A DNA stretch of 64,000 bases from Hybos culiciformis (GCA_964007475.1 OZ023273.1:115739812-115803811), one strand, 5' to 3'; positions 45,801 to 60,520 are shown, counted from the stretch's first letter. Numbers and translations: made by a program. Notes: generated by a model from the letters alone, not told the origin.

Positions 45801-48800
45801 GCATTTCAATTTCAATTACAGAAAAAGTAATTTCTTTCTTTTTCACATAAAGTAGATGATATAAATTTTTGAGTCAACTACCATCTTGGATCATATACAT
45901 TAGGCACATTATATATAACGTAGATTTTTCTTTTTCTATCAATCATCTCTTCTTGATAAAATAATTTTAGAGTGAAAAAATTATAATATCTCAATTTATA
46001 AAACTAAAAAATAATGTAAGCTAATTCAAAATTCAACTAATTAATTTCAAAATAATAATATTTATATGAATAAATTATTATTATTTGGACCATTGATATA
46101 TAATATAACTATGAATGTATAAATACAACATAAACTTTTTTTTTTATTAAATATACGGTTATGTTTCACTAAAAGCTAATTTGACCATAATTTACATAAA
46201 ACATCGTTGGTTATGAATTCCATTATTTATTTAGTTATTTTTTTGCTCATAATTTCAAAATATATAACGAATATATGGAAAATATGGCAGTATAGTGTAT
46301 ATTGTACATTTTTGATATAATATAGAATCCTTGATTTAATCAGCTGAGAAGTTCATTTCATGTGTATAATCAATATGTTCTCAACTCTGTAGTCATTACT
46401 CTATTCCATTTTTAAAGATTTTTTTTATAATTTGTTCCATTTTAAACTTTTCTTTTGTATTTGGGTTAATTAGTGAATTAATTGACATAATGAAATTAAG
46501 TTTCTACATGAAGCCCATTTAACTTGGTTATGAGCCGAGAAAAATATTGAAACTTTTCATATCTTAATGTGGTTCCTAGTGTTCGACTGTTTCAATCTAA
46601 GTTTACCATTAAGGTTTATATTATAATTATGATGTATATTGTACAATATTTATTCCATAATCTTTTGCGAAAAATAAAAACACTATTTCAATTAAAAATG
46701 AAATTTTAATTCTATTAATTATTGACCTAATAGATGAAACCTTAAATTAATAATATTATTTCCAAGTAATTTAGTCTTTATATTTGTTCAAAAATTAAAA
46801 TACTATAGAAAAGAAAATATTTATATATTTTAGCCTGAAAGTGTTAAAAAAATTTCCCAATATATAAAATATTACACTTAACTTTTCTTATCCACTTGTG
46901 TGCAATAAAACAACAAAACATCCATCACATAATAATATAAGAAAAATGTTTCTAAGGATATTTATTAGGATGTATTACACAAAAATAGGTTGAAAATTAC
47001 ATTGTAAAATAAAATATTTATAAGTAAGCTTAAATGATTTTAGTTGACCCAGAAAATGAAATAATTTATTAAATAAATTATTAATTTATTATGATGATTA
47101 AGCATTTCATTTATTTAATTTCATATATGTGAATAATTTTAATTAAATATATAAATAATATAGATTTTTCAATTTATTTATAATAAAATATTTAAATTAA
47201 ATTTATATATGAATATTTATGTAAATTTTTAGGCAATATATTAATATTTTCACTTTACATATAGAGATGAAGTAATATTTACATTTTTTATATTATTAAT
47301 CCATAAAAAGTTCATATCTGACAACTACCTGGCTTACTGACCCAAACATCTAATTATGAACAAAATTCTAAAAATTATACTAATAAAATAATAATATAAC
47401 AGAAACATTATAATTTTACAGTATATATACATAATATTGTATATGTATATATCTTACTAATGTATCTTATTTCAACAGGTTTTCTTATCTAAATTTTTAC
47501 ACCACTGCAAAAAACAACTAAGAAATTAGGCTTTCATATTCCCTGAGTGTCCTTTCAATGTAGGATACAATCATTTTCATTAAAAAAGAAAATTCTTATT
47601 TTTTTTTACTTTAAAAAGAAATTTTTATATCAGATTTTTTTCTTAAGTATATTGTATAATTTATAAAAACAATATTAAACAAACCATAGCATAAACATAA
47701 TCAAGGAAATTAGTGAAAGACCCTGAAGTCTATTGATATGAAATTTTCATAAAAAAAAAAAAAAAAAATTTTTTTCCCATATTATTGAAGGTCAAGGGAT
47801 ATTTCATAAAAGAAAATAAAAAAATGTCAGAATTAATTTCCTTAAAGGTTCAAATGAAACATTATATTATTATCAAATTTTTAGAATTACATAAATACAT
47901 ATCTATGTATATACCTTTTAAATTGAGTTTATCAACATTTACACAATTTTCAAATTAAATATAATGTCATAACATAAAAATATTTTATAATACAAGTATT
48001 ATTATTTAGCCAACTTAATGCGTAAGAATAGGTATAGAATAAAGTATATGTAATATATATCAGAATTAGGTTTTTTCAGGCATATATATTTAAAATACTT
48101 ATTTATCCTAACGTCCTATGTCAATTTTAGGGAGTAAAAATTTACAGTAATATATAAAAGAAGTGACATTTTGTATAAAAAGAATATAATCATGTTAATA
48201 ATGCTCAGAAAAACTTTTGAATTATAGATTTCTTTTTCTAGAAAAAAATTTATTTTTGGCTGCTAGAAAATCAAGTCGAGATGCATTAATTTAGTTTAGG
48301 AACATTTTTACTGAAAATTTATGATGAATTTTGTGGGATTCTTTGTTTAATATTAAAACTCAAAAATGTGCAGAACGTTTGTTTCGAACTCAACAAAGGC
48401 GGTATTTTATGTTTATAAAGTTTTTTTCCTAAAAATCAAAAACAACAATTTTTTTTTATTTTGATTCAATTTAACATAATTATTTTCTTAAGAATAATTA
48501 ACTAAAACTTTTTTCCACACTATCCATTTTTTAAATTTCTCATAAAGACCAGAAAGTTTAAGAAAATCTTTATTTTAATAATATTTTTAATGTGAAGATA
48601 TAAAAAAAAAAAACTTCAAAAAAAATGTTCTTTTTCAAATTAATAAGCTTTTTATTTTTTATTTTTGAATTCATAAAAAATTTATAAATTTATGTTTCTT
48701 TGTCTCATTTCAGTATTTTTTTTTTGTGCTTGCTGAATAAATAAAACATTTATTAAGCTACGAAACCTCAGGATATTCTCAAAATTGTTTTCATTTTTAA

Positions 48801-51800
48801 ATGAAAAAATATACATATATATTAATTTATTTTCATCATAACATAAAAAAAAAGTTTTTTTTTGAGCATTTTAATGTTGAATAATGTTATAAAATTATTT
48901 ATGTAAAGAAATTTTTCGTCTAAAATATACAAAATCTTAAGTTTATTCTGAATTTAAATAATTCAAATTTAATAAAAGAAAAAAAAAAATTGTTTTCCTT
49001 ATCCTACTGGGATGTCACATAAAGTGTACATATTTTATATAAAGAAAGTGAAAAATTCATCACTAGAAACAAAAAAAAATTTTAGAGAAAATAAAACCAA
49101 AAAAAAAAAAAGTGAAAATGTTTATGGATTGTGATAGCCCACAAATAGTAGGAATTTCACTTGGACATATAAAGCCAATAGTGGTGTTTAAAGCCGCCAT
49201 GATAAAACAAAATATCAAAAGAAAACATAGTAATATATAACTTTAAAGAAATATAACCTTTTTGTGCATTATGTATGTAGGTATATAATATTATTCAATT
49301 ATTGAAGCATGAACCCTTTTCATTATTTATAAAATGTTTTTATTTTTTAATTATTAATACAAATTTAAATTTTATTAATTCTACTCTGGCATATATATTA
49401 GAAGTTCGATTCTGCGAAAGAAATAATGTCATGTTAAGTATTCTCTTAGATATGTTAGATCCAAAGACCTGATACGTGATACTAATTTAATCCCCGTAAT
49501 AAATGATAATGTTCAAAAAGACTTGGGTTTTGTAGTTTAATAGGCTTTCACAAATTAGAAATTTCAAAATTATCCACTGGTGTTAAAAGCACTAAATAAA
49601 ATATTCCCGAATCTGTAAAAAAAACTTAATAACATATTTTCAAGGATCAAGTAAAAAAAAATGCTAATACAAAAACAGATACATAAAATTATTTATTCTT
49701 TGGCCAGAACGTAATTTGTTAACATTAAGGGAATAAATCAGTGGACCATTTACAACTTTCTTAGAATGATTTATAATTTATTCAACCTCAAGAATTTTAT
49801 GTGATTATAAATAAGAATAATAATGATTCCAGTTCATAACAGAGATTCTATTGTTTCTATACATTGATTAAATGAACATAATTAATATTATCACTGCAAA
49901 AATTTAAGACAGTATTTTTTTTTTATAAATAATCAAAAAGCTCCCAATTGTTTTTTTTTTCTGTTCTAAATTAACAATTTAATTTTAATTTATTATTATA
50001 GGAAAATTGGGAAAAAAATTAAATACACATCTAAAATTCTTGAAATATTAGTTAATGAAGTTATGAGTTGTGAATGTAGAGATAAGGTTAGGGCTTGTAA
50101 CAACCATATAAATGTATTGAGAAAAATTTAATTACAAAATATACTTTTTAATCTTTGTACAATTTTCAATAATGTTTCTAGCAAAATTATGGCAGCACTC
50201 CAATTCAATGAAATTCAAAGAGTAATTAACATATACAATCTCAGGGACAGTCATCATTACTTGAAACTGTTCTCGGCAATCTAAAAAACTATATATTATT
50301 ATGATTTTTCTTATAGTTACATCAAAATGTTCACAAAAAAAAATTACTCGTATTAAAATAAAATAGATGATTTGTTAGAAAGACGCAATTTATTTTATTA
50401 TTTTCTTGCAATAAATCAGATAAATAAAAAGATTTTTTTTATTATCTTTTTATTAATGCTTTAACAAACATACTATATATTTTCAACGATATGTAATAAA
50501 AACAAACATATAAAGAATAAAATAAAATCTATTTACTTCTTATATTAGAATCAGTTTATTAAATAAAAAGTTATTTACACTTTTTTACTTATTATAAAAA
50601 CCGGCAGTCGCTTGAGATCGTTAATTCTACCTTCACAAAAAAGAAAAACTATTTTATATAACTATTTTCGATGCTATTATATGGGTAAATAGATATTATA
50701 ATTATGTATAAATGTAAATAGTTGAAGCCACCTTCTGGTTTGAATTTCAATCATTATGTATTCTAGTAAATAAATTAAATTAATAATGTTAATAAAATAA
50801 TTTAGTTATTTAAATATAAAATAGATAGTTTAATATTGAACGAAATCCATATTCTTAATGTAAGAAATGAATATAGCTGTGTTCATTACAGTTGTCAAGT
50901 TAATTCTGTGCCGGATATACTTCTTATATTCTACATTTGAATCAAGTTTTGAATGTCCCACTTTAATAAATTTCTTACTACGTACTTCGTAACCATTAAG
51001 AAAAAGTAAAACAAAAATCTATAAATTAGATGTGTGATGCATTAACCCAACGAATATACACTCTGTATTCATATCGATCGAATATATTTTCTGTGACAAC
51101 AATTCGCAAACTTATCATAAGAAATTAATATTAGAAACATGCCCCAAAATAAGAAATAGGTAATTGAAAATAAACAAAAATGGAAATTTTCCAAAAATTT
51201 TACTGAAAAAAAAAATTCTATTTACTGGGTTTCTATGCATAAATATGTATTAATATGTATACCAACAAATATACTCCATACTGTATCTATAGTAAATGAG
51301 ATAACAATTTTTCAAGCAATTTATTTTTAAGGCAATGATTTAGGAGTATAGGACGACATAAATTGAAAAACAAGCGAAAAAATTAAACAATTGGAAGCAA
51401 AAATGTTAGTCATTCATATATTTCATAGCACCTTATAACTCCTTGTTTCTGCATTAATTGCGGAAAGGCGTTGTAAGAATTTTTTTTTAATGCGTTATTT
51501 AGTGTTTTCTGCTTGTAATAAAAATAAAAAATATTTATTATAACAAATTTATAGTTTTCTGCTTTTATTATTATTTAATCAAGTAAAGCAAGAAATAAGT
51601 TTTATTTTCACATTCCCTTTCCGCTTCAATCATAATTTATTTTGCCACAAACCTTGTGATATTAATGTAAAACACGCCATACCATACTGTACTGCAAATG
51701 TAACTTAATTAAGATCGTTACGTTACACAAGTGTTTTTGATAGAATGAAATGAAAAAATAAGCACTTATCTAGAAAATGGCATAATCAATAATTATTGGG

Positions 51801-54093
51801 AAAGTTAAATTTCTTATAGGTTATAGAATCGTGTTTAAAATATTTAAGGTTCTTCAGTCAATTGATGAATATTTCATGTTTTACTTAAGAAGGAGACATA
51901 AAGAACAGATATTTGAATTTCATAGAAACTGATCGCCCTTTATTTTGATATTTAAATTAAGAAAGCGAAGGATGGGTAGTACAAAATAACGTAAAACACA
52001 AGTACTTTAATTTAATATCAATTTTCACTTGTGATCCGTATTACGAAAATATTTCTACAAATTTTTATTTCATAGCATCTGAATGAGTTGATATTTCTTA
52101 AAAAATTGGATTTTTTTGAGCCGGGAGGACTCTAATCATAGACTCTACCAAACATTTTATATCCACAACTAAGACGAAACTACATAGCGTGCCAAAAGAA
52201 ATAGACATACATACACTGGAAAAATATTGCCCTTTTTTCAGTCGGGTAAAAAGAGACTTCAATTCTTTATTGCAAAAGGGTTTATTACAACACTAAAACT
52301 AACAAATCTATTTTTCTGCAAAATTCTATAATTCTCTTTGCTGAATGTGCCTGAAAGAACAATGATAAAATCTAAATATAAATATATGTTCGTGAAGTAT
52401 CATCATAGAATACTTCATTCATACACACGTGTGCACTTATATCATTATAAAAATAGACATTTACTGAAATTTCTAATTTTGCTTCGTTCAAATATTTGTA
52501 CAACAAAATTTCATTGTTAAATTTCCAGATAAAATTTTACAACAAAAAATGCACGTGAATTAATTAGATATCCTTTGTTATGCAAATATTTTCATTTTTT
52601 ATTTCTAAACATTAAAAAAAAATTTAAATTATTCTAAAATAACATTAAAAACGTGTTGAATTTAAAGCAGAAAATAGTATTTTCGATGATATTATACATT
52701 CTTAAAATTTTCATTATAAATAACTTACAATATGTACAAAGTACATTAATACATATTAAAACAATTTTAGTTGGGCGTCACATAAACTCAGGTAATTCTA
52801 TCCGTCACTCGACGTCCTACACTGCTGTTCGAAACAATGAAAATACTCTATTTCCATCTTTTTTTGAAAATTTTCGCATTTTTACTATTTTTTATTTTTA
52901 TAAAAAATTAGAAACAAATTATTTTTCAAAAGTCTCTATTTGCCATTTTACATTATTAGCACTTTGAATTTGTTTGATCCGATGTTTCTATAGAGATAGT
53001 TATTTTAGTTAGTGAGTAGTGTGTTCTTCATTATTCATATAGTGAAACTTAAACTTAAAACGAATACCAACTTAATCTTAATATTTCCTGTCTCATCCTC
53101 GTCTACACATCAAAAATAATTTTTTTTTTCTAAACTATCACAAAACATAAAATTTAAAATACATATGTACATATGTAGTTTGTCCTATTTCTAAACATTT
53201 AATTAAATCCGATATTGTGATCATAATTTATTATTTCTGTATAGTAAAAAAAATGCAATGTGATTTATTACTTCATCTAACAGTATTTGTTATCCTGGTT
53301 ATCCTCAATCACTAAAATATCTAATAAATTGGTTTTTAATGGCAAAAAAAAAATATTTTCAATATAAACGTAATTATATAAGAAGAAAATTGTATCCATT
53401 TGAAAATGCAAACATGAATAGATTCACTTTTTAGTGGAAAGATATTCCAACATTTTTAAACTTTAAAATTTTATCGTAATAAATTCTTTTTTTTTTTTAA
53501 TTTCATTACAGTTTTGGGTCATCCTATTCCTTAGTATTAAAAGCATTGTTTAGATTTCGATATCCCTCTAATACAAGCAAACTAATAAGTTTAGAATAAC
53601 ATATTAAATTTTTAAATTGCTTTTGTCCTTTCTGGGTGCTCATATCTAGTGTGAAAATTGACACTACAAATATATAAAACATTATGTTAATATGTAACAT
53701 ACCTTTCACATAAAGAATGATCGAGTATCTTAAGAAACTTTTTTTGGAATATTTTTTTATCGTTTAATGTGTCTAACAATAATTTAATTATATATAAAAT
53801 TACACAATGAATTCTATTAGATTTCTAGGAAACATGATGAAAACATTATATTCAAGAAGTACCAAATTAATTTTCAAGTATATTATGTATTAATCAGTTT
53901 TTGCATTTCTATTTATAACATATAATTTTATCATCATACATTAAAAAAAGAAAAACTAAAAATATGTAGAAGAAAACACAACAAAATTGATTGTATAACC
54001 ATTGACTAATAATATTTATAAGAGGGACAGAATTCATACAAGTAAATTTTTTTCAAAAATTATGACAATATTTTGAATGTATTGAGTAAAATG
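42862..54093. other. AT-rich non-coding stretch, 11 kb
   Basis: No supportable gene or RNA. A small tandem duplication with period 50 bp lies at 44343-44430 (ACAACTTGTCAACGATAATG twice). The longest open frame (52653-52967, 104 codons) has no family motif that I can name. Elsewhere there are only A/T homopolymers. Confidence 0.4.
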
Positions 54094-54596
54094 TTTTAAT
54101 GCGTTGGGGATCGTTATGTTGTATTTTGTGCTATAGAATTTAGATCACTAAATGGAGTATTATATGCGTCAATAAACATGCAATCATTTAGATGCATCTG
54201 CGTAAATAATGAAAAAATTTAGATGCATCAGCGTATATAATGAAAAAATTTAGATGCATCAGCGTAAATAATGAAATCATTTAGATGTTTCGTATTGAAT
54301 ATTACGTAATACCTAAACAAACATAATATCTCTCACAATATTTCAATACAGCCAAATACAAAAAAAAAATGAGAAAAAATGAGAAGAAAAAATATTCTCT
54401 CTTTGCAACTACCTCTCCCCTACGCATTAAAACAGTATATTGGATATGTAAACAAAATTTGTTATACAACTCGTTCTGTATTTACACAAAAATACATTGT
54501 CACTTGTCAATTTATATCACGAGAGAGTATTTTTGTGTATACAGAACTCTTAATTAATAACAAATTTAGTTTACATATACAATAATCTACTATTAA
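54094..54596 (+). repeat. Hairpin/minisatellite repeat family, copy C
   Basis: It starts TTTTAATGCGTTGGGG and ends CTACTATTAA. It has three 31-bp units from 54187 (TTTAGATGCATC core), then the AATATTTCAATACAG block, matching copy B in inverse orientation. The hairpin at about 54473-54548 has lost its apex and part of the right arm, running from TATATCACGAG straight into AGAGTATTTTTGTGT. TTAA lies at both edges. Confidence 0.8.
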
Positions 54597-54598
54597 CC

Positions 54599-54658
54599 CA
54601 AATGTGTTTATTCTTAATTTTATTATTTTTATTATTGTATTAAGAATAAACACATTTG
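54599..54658. repeat. Perfect 19-bp inverted repeat
   Basis: CAAATGTGTTTATTCTTAA (54599-54617) and its exact complement (54640-54658) flank a 22-bp AT loop, starting 2 bp after repeat copy C. It would form a strong hairpin in DNA or RNA. Confidence 0.9.
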
Positions 54659-57600
54659 AGTATGAAATTTTTATTCAATACATTGAAAATATTGTCATCA
54701 TTTTTGAGTTATTTGAAAAAAAAATTCTGAAATTTACTTGTATGAATTCTGACCCTCTTATAAATATTATTACTCAATGGTATAACATAAAGTTATAAAT
54801 TGAGTGAAAATTGTCTTATATGTTTGTATGTATACACACTACATATAGGTTCATTATGATTAAAAGTTCTAAAAATTAATGATAGAAAACAAAAAAGTTG
54901 TTTAGTTAGTGAGCATCATAATCCTTTACAAGTATAATAGGATAGAATTTGTTTTGAATAAACTTATACAAATTTTCTTCTTCGAATTTGTAATTAAATA
55001 CGTTTTTCTCTGTATTTATGAATGCTTTCCTCTTGATTATATTGTTTTCATTCATCATTTTCTGATATAATTAAAATATTTTTTTGTGTTCCTTGTGTTT
55101 ATAAACATATTTTGTTCTTTTATTTTCATTTTATATAAATTTAGTCCAATTTCCTTTCAGAATTATACACATATAATAATATAGTATTTGATTTTGTAAA
55201 GAATTTAGTTATGTTGTAAATATGTTTGCATATATTTAAAATTATAATTCAAGGACATCATCTTATCTGTTTTGTAATAATTCTCTTAGATTATTTTTAT
55301 TTTAAATATTTCTTTTTTGAAAGATAAGATTTATAATCTAAGAATAAAGAAAATAAAAAAAATTTTTGGAATTGAAAAAGCTACGTACAACTAGAAGGAA
55401 AATCATTAATTATACGTACGAAAAATGTGTAATTTACTTTGATACTAACCATTTTTTTTAATATTAATTTCTAGCCTGAACCTAGATAATAAACTACGAG
55501 CGACTTATCAATAAACTTAAATATACTTAACTATTAAAACTATCTTTAAAAAATTCTAACCATAACCAAGAAATATTTAAAATTAATAAAAATGAGATTC
55601 CTGAGCATTTTAGTTAAGTTTCAACAATATTGATGTTTTTCATTATTAAACACCAAATTCATTTTCAACAACTTATTATTATTTTCCTACAAATCAATAA
55701 GAACCTATTATGCGCTGACATGTATTTGAATTAATTATAAATTAAATTTATATCTACATATATTACACGATCTACAATTCAAAAGATGTAAAAACGCTGT
55801 TCACCATTGAACAATAACAAATTATACACCATTTATTACTGTGCGTGTAGCATTTTACATTCGTACATACTTAGGTAGTTTTACTTTTTTTTTTCTAATA
55901 ATTAATTTATAATTTATTGCTTTTTTTAAAATTAAATTTTTTTCTTTTTTTTAATAAAATAAGTACTTACGTTACATATTATGTACTTAAGTATTTGTAC
56001 ATCATAAGAAAAAGGACAAAAATTAAATTTATTTTTAAAAAATATTAAAACTGTTGGTGTGTAGGTAGTTCATGTTAGAAAACTATTAACAAAAAAATTT
56101 CAGATAGTTAATAAAGTCTGATGAATGAATATACAGTTCTGTTTTGTACAAAATAAAATCAATAATACCTGTTATTATTGATTAGATCTATAATTGTCTT
56201 AATAAATTTATGATTTTATTTTTTATTTTTTTTTTTCTTCAAAAGCTTATGAGTTATCGAAATATATTATCATTTCATTTGTCTTTCTCATCAAACTTTA
56301 ATGTTTTATGACATTAAAAATTTTAAGGAAATCCAAGAATTTTTTTTCTATTGGAGTTAAATCTCAGAAAATGTTATTATCTCAAAAAATGGGTTTAGAA
56401 GTTGCGACAGTTTTATTCTCAGGATGCAATATTTTACTCCACAATTCGAATAAATATATTTTGTCAAGAAATAAGAGATTTTATACAATCCAGTTACATT
56501 TAATTTAATTTTATTCTGTTTCAATACGGCGAATTCGATGTACGGCGAATCAAATGTACTTACACCTTGCAGTAAAATGTTCTTACAGTCAAATGAAATA
56601 TGCATTATCTTACTTTCAGTTTTTATGTACTATCTAGCTTCAACTCAAAAATCAAATTTTTTCTTATACATTGTTTAAAATAATTAGTAGTGACAAATAT
56701 ACAGATTAATTTAGTTTAAATAAAAGAAAAAAGATGAAGATGACAACGAAATCTGAACTGTTGAACAGGATGAAAAGTCAATCTGAAGTTTAACAAAAAA
56801 AAGTCAGAATAAAATTAATTATTATTTATAAATAATAATATTAATGAATTTATATAGTCATCGTATACACTACATAAATAATTATTATTTTTTAATTAAT
56901 TTTCTTATTTCGTATGCAAAAATTATTAAGAGATACACATACATATATGTATGTATATTACCAGCATTAATTGCCATATTCGTTTATTTGTTTATTTATT
57001 TTTATTTCATTTATTCCATACATTGATCAGACATATAAAACCATCATCATAATTATACAGCAAATTTTTTTTTGTTAAATAATTCAACTATAAGTTGCTA
57101 ATTATTAAAAAAAAATCTTTATCATGATTGGCAATTAATTTCTTGGTTTTAGTCTCATTAAAATTTTTTCTACTATGGCATATTATTTAGATACATATTA
57201 TGTATAAGCATGTGCATGACACTTATTTATAGTACATAATGACAAACCATGTACGTGTAATGAATGTTATTGAAAGCTGAAAAATTTTTAATTTTCAACA
57301 GTCATTAAATTATCAATCTTATCAATGTTACAAAAAAAAATACTAATTAATTTTTGTGTCAAAGATTAAAAATAAAAATTCTTCTTTCCCCAACCTTGTT
57401 GGTGAAAGATTCAACTTTTATATATTTTCTTTAGATAAATTATAAAAAAAATAATTTAAGGATTGGAATATTCATATATTAAAAATTCATTGTTTTAAAA
57501 TTTAAATTTTAACATGGAAATTTATGTTATTGATTGAAAATTGAAAAACAGAGAGGTAACAATTTATTTCGTTTCTAAAAATATTTTAAATGTAAAAGTA

Positions 57601-59221
57601 ATATGCCTTGAGAAATAAACACTTGCGAAAAAAAAGGAATTTTTTTTATTTCAGTATTTTTTTCAGGTCAATGATTCTTTTTAATATTTTAATGTGAAAG
57701 AAAAGGAAATGAGTCAGAATTCAGAATACAAAACATATTCATACATATCCTATAATTTAGTAATTTGATGGTAAATTTATAATAACAAATTCTAACACAT
57801 TATCTTATTTATTTAGTAAGCGTTTTCAGCATAGATTTTTGTAAATATCATACCTATTGATTTAGTAAATAAAATTAAAGATTCACATTATCCCTATAAT
57901 GATTCTGTCGTACTGCGCACTAATAAATATTAAATAAAATGTAACGCATTGGATATTAAGCCTGAGAACTTTTTAGGTGTTATTTTTTTTTTATTATTAA
58001 CAACTTACTTACTTACTTAAATAAATTATATTGGAAGTTGATGTTGATTGAAACTTATTTATTAAAAACTTTGAAAATTCAATTTAAGTATAATGCTTAT
58101 ATTGCGTTATAACAAAACAGCACCTAATTAAATAATGAAATATTGAATATTTTTGTCGTACTATGAAACCTTGAATAATATAGATTTATTTTACTATTTT
58201 TTTTTTTTTTTAAATAATTAGTTTATTGTGTTTTCTGGTTATTACAGTAGTAAACAACTTCATAATATCTTAATTCTTAAGGGAATTATGATGTGCAAAA
58301 GGATAAGTTCTGCTTTATTTATTATTAACCATTTTTATTCACACAGAAAAATCTATCTAGAAATCTAGGTATGTAGTTGAAAACGACATGATTACCTACG
58401 AAAAAAATAATATTCTTCTATTCCATTCACAATAAAACTTAATAAATATGATAGAAAAATTGAAATGTTTCTTTCTTATGCAAGCAATAACAGAGAAACT
58501 AACTTGGAGGTACATGGCATGTAAAGTTGAAGTATAAACTATGTATCACTATGCAGAAAACAACGTATAAAATATTGTTTTTTTTTTTAACACAGGTAGT
58601 TAGTTATTAATTATTTTAGAGACGACTCTTTTCAATTTCAATAATAGTGATAATATTATATATGTTATAAGGGTAACGAGAGTATGTTTTTATTTTCACT
58701 TGAGCGCAAAAAAAATGTAATATATTTATGGAAAAATTTTAGTACTTATATAAAAGTTTTTCTTTGAAGTGCAATATTAAAAAAATAATTTTTTTTTTCA
58801 TTATGAAAAGTACTTCAGTATATTTAGATATACCTATGGTTTATTTATATATTTTTTTTATATTCTGTTATCGAACTGTCAAGTATAATAATTTTCTTTC
58901 TTTAAGATTTTGGTATTATTGAGATAAAAAATTAAAATAAACTTCAATAAGGAATATTAAATAAGATTCCTAGTTAAATTAAGTTAATTTTTTAATAACA
59001 TTTTTTTAAGAATAAATTTATATGATGGAGTTGCGAAAATTTTCAATTATAGTTTAAATGGAAAACTTTAGAAACCGCTTCAATTGGAATAAATCCGGGT
59101 TTTAGTCAAAGTGCTGATTCTACATTTTAATTAATAGCCTAAAATGACCATTTTTCGGTAATAATGCTTTGCATCATCGATCACAAACAACTTAAGAATT
59201 TGTTTTGAATCTTTCACCTAG
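54659..59221. other. AT-rich non-coding stretch
   Basis: No supportable feature. Open frames of up to about 80 codons are AT-driven and lack motifs. Confidence 0.4.
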
Positions 59222-59374
59222 CAAGCTGGCTGCTTACAAGTTCGTCTCACAACATCGGTTGATGTTGAAAGATCTTTTTCAGCATACAAAAATGTTTTAA
59301 CAGACAAACGTAGATCTTTTTTGTTCGAAAATCTAAAACAGCACTGTATTGTACTTTGCAATCGTGAAAAATAA
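59222..59374 (+). pseudogene. hAT transposase C-terminal relic
   Basis: An open frame of about 50 codons contains TTSVDVERSFSAYKNVLTDK followed by RRSFLFENLKQHCIVLCN and a stop. This is the dimerisation end of hAT-superfamily transposases (the conserved block resembles S-x-E-R-x-F-S). A TAG sits just upstream in frame and no other transposase part is nearby, so it is a broken remnant. It may relate to the hAT-type elements at 42.4 and 62.8 kb, but no shared ends were seen around it. Confidence 0.75.
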
Positions 59375-60348
59375 TAATATTGATTTCGAAATCCTTTAAA
59401 AGTGTGTTATTTTTCATATTTTTGCGCCACTTCCAGAAACTTTTTTTGAATTTTTGAGACTTTTACAGGACTATTTTCGCAATTTTTCAGGACTTTTTAG
59501 GCGCCTAAAATCGTTTTTATGTGAGACTTTTTTAATCGGTTCTAGTGATTAGTGATTGAAGCATATAAATATTTTTCCTACTAAGATGACAAAAATATAA
59601 TTGTAAAAAAATTTTGGTAGATATTTTTTTAAGAAATTCTTTTTCCAAATTTTTTTTTTAATTTAAAACAAAATAAATTTAATAAAAAAAAAAATTTCTT
59701 TCCAAAAATTTTTCATTTTGAATTTTATAAAAATACATTTTTTTTTTCAATATTAATGAAAAATATTGCGGTGTAGGCAATTTATTAGATATTTAATGAA
59801 AATTCTTTTGGTTAAAAACGTATTATCAACTTTTATGATTAAAAGTTCAGAAAATTTTTTCTGATTTTTTTTTTCAATTAGAATTTAGCAGTACGATTGA
59901 TGATTGAAGCCACAAAAACCAATTATAACATTTAACTTTATTATCATGTGCAGCTCAGTTTCTTAATAATAAACAATACTATTGAATGTGATATAAATAA
60001 TTATTTTTATAGAAAATTTGAGGACATCATTTGCCTGATAAAGAAATATGGAGCTTTTTCATCACGATTATTAATTTGAATTAAATTTAAAAATTTATTG
60101 CAAAGACTGTTATTTAAAAAGTAGAATTTATTTAATAAATAAATGACAACTTAATAAGCTACAAAATGCAATATCTCATTTTAACGCCAAATTCTAAAAT
60201 TATATTAAATTTACTTCAACCGGAATTATTAATATTATAAATATAATTTACAATATTAATCTAGAAAAAAATGTTTTCTCTAGAAGAGACAGAAACATTA
60301 TATGTTTATGAAAAACGAAAATATTTAATTTTTCATTTTGTAATTTAC
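59375..60348. other. AT-rich stretch left of the 60.4-kb exon
   Basis: On the minus strand this is the start of the intron after the exon at 60520-60349. No other feature seen. Confidence 0.4.
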
Positions 60349-60520
60349 CATTTTCAATCGTTTCCTTGGCACATGATATAATTTTTCCTTTACGTTTACG
60401 TAAATTAGATTCAAAATTATTATCATTATCGGTATTCGTTGTATAGTCAGCTTCCGTTTGAATGTCTTCTGAAGAAACATCACCTCCATAGCATAAATTA
60501 TCAAAATTATTTTTATCCAT
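60349..60520 (-). CDS. Probable 5' coding exon with start codon and splice donor
   Basis: The minus strand begins ATG at 60520 and runs 57 codons plus one base to the donor AATG|GTAAATTAC. The peptide is hydrophilic and balanced, unlike chance AT frames here. It is acidic first (SSEDIQTEADYTTNTDNDNN), then basic (LRKRKGKIISCAKETIENG). That acidic-then-basic N terminus suits a cytosolic leader. The next known exons on this strand are those of the anoctamin-8 homologue at 4083 and below, whose N terminus is missing. Phases do not join directly (one base left here, two needed), so at least one more exon would lie between. It may instead belong to another gene. Confidence 0.5.

Noticed and set aside
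52653..52967. 104-codon open frame
   Set aside because: No motif, low-complexity AT-driven codons, no splice or promoter context.
54187..54290. CRISPR-like array of 31-bp units
   Set aside because: The units abut without spacers and belong to a eukaryotic interspersed repeat.
10779..54585. Open frames in the three hairpin repeats with similar peptides (LPLPYALKQY-type)
   Set aside because: The similarity follows from shared repeat DNA and the palindrome; there is no start context or domain, and substitutions do not favour synonymous sites.
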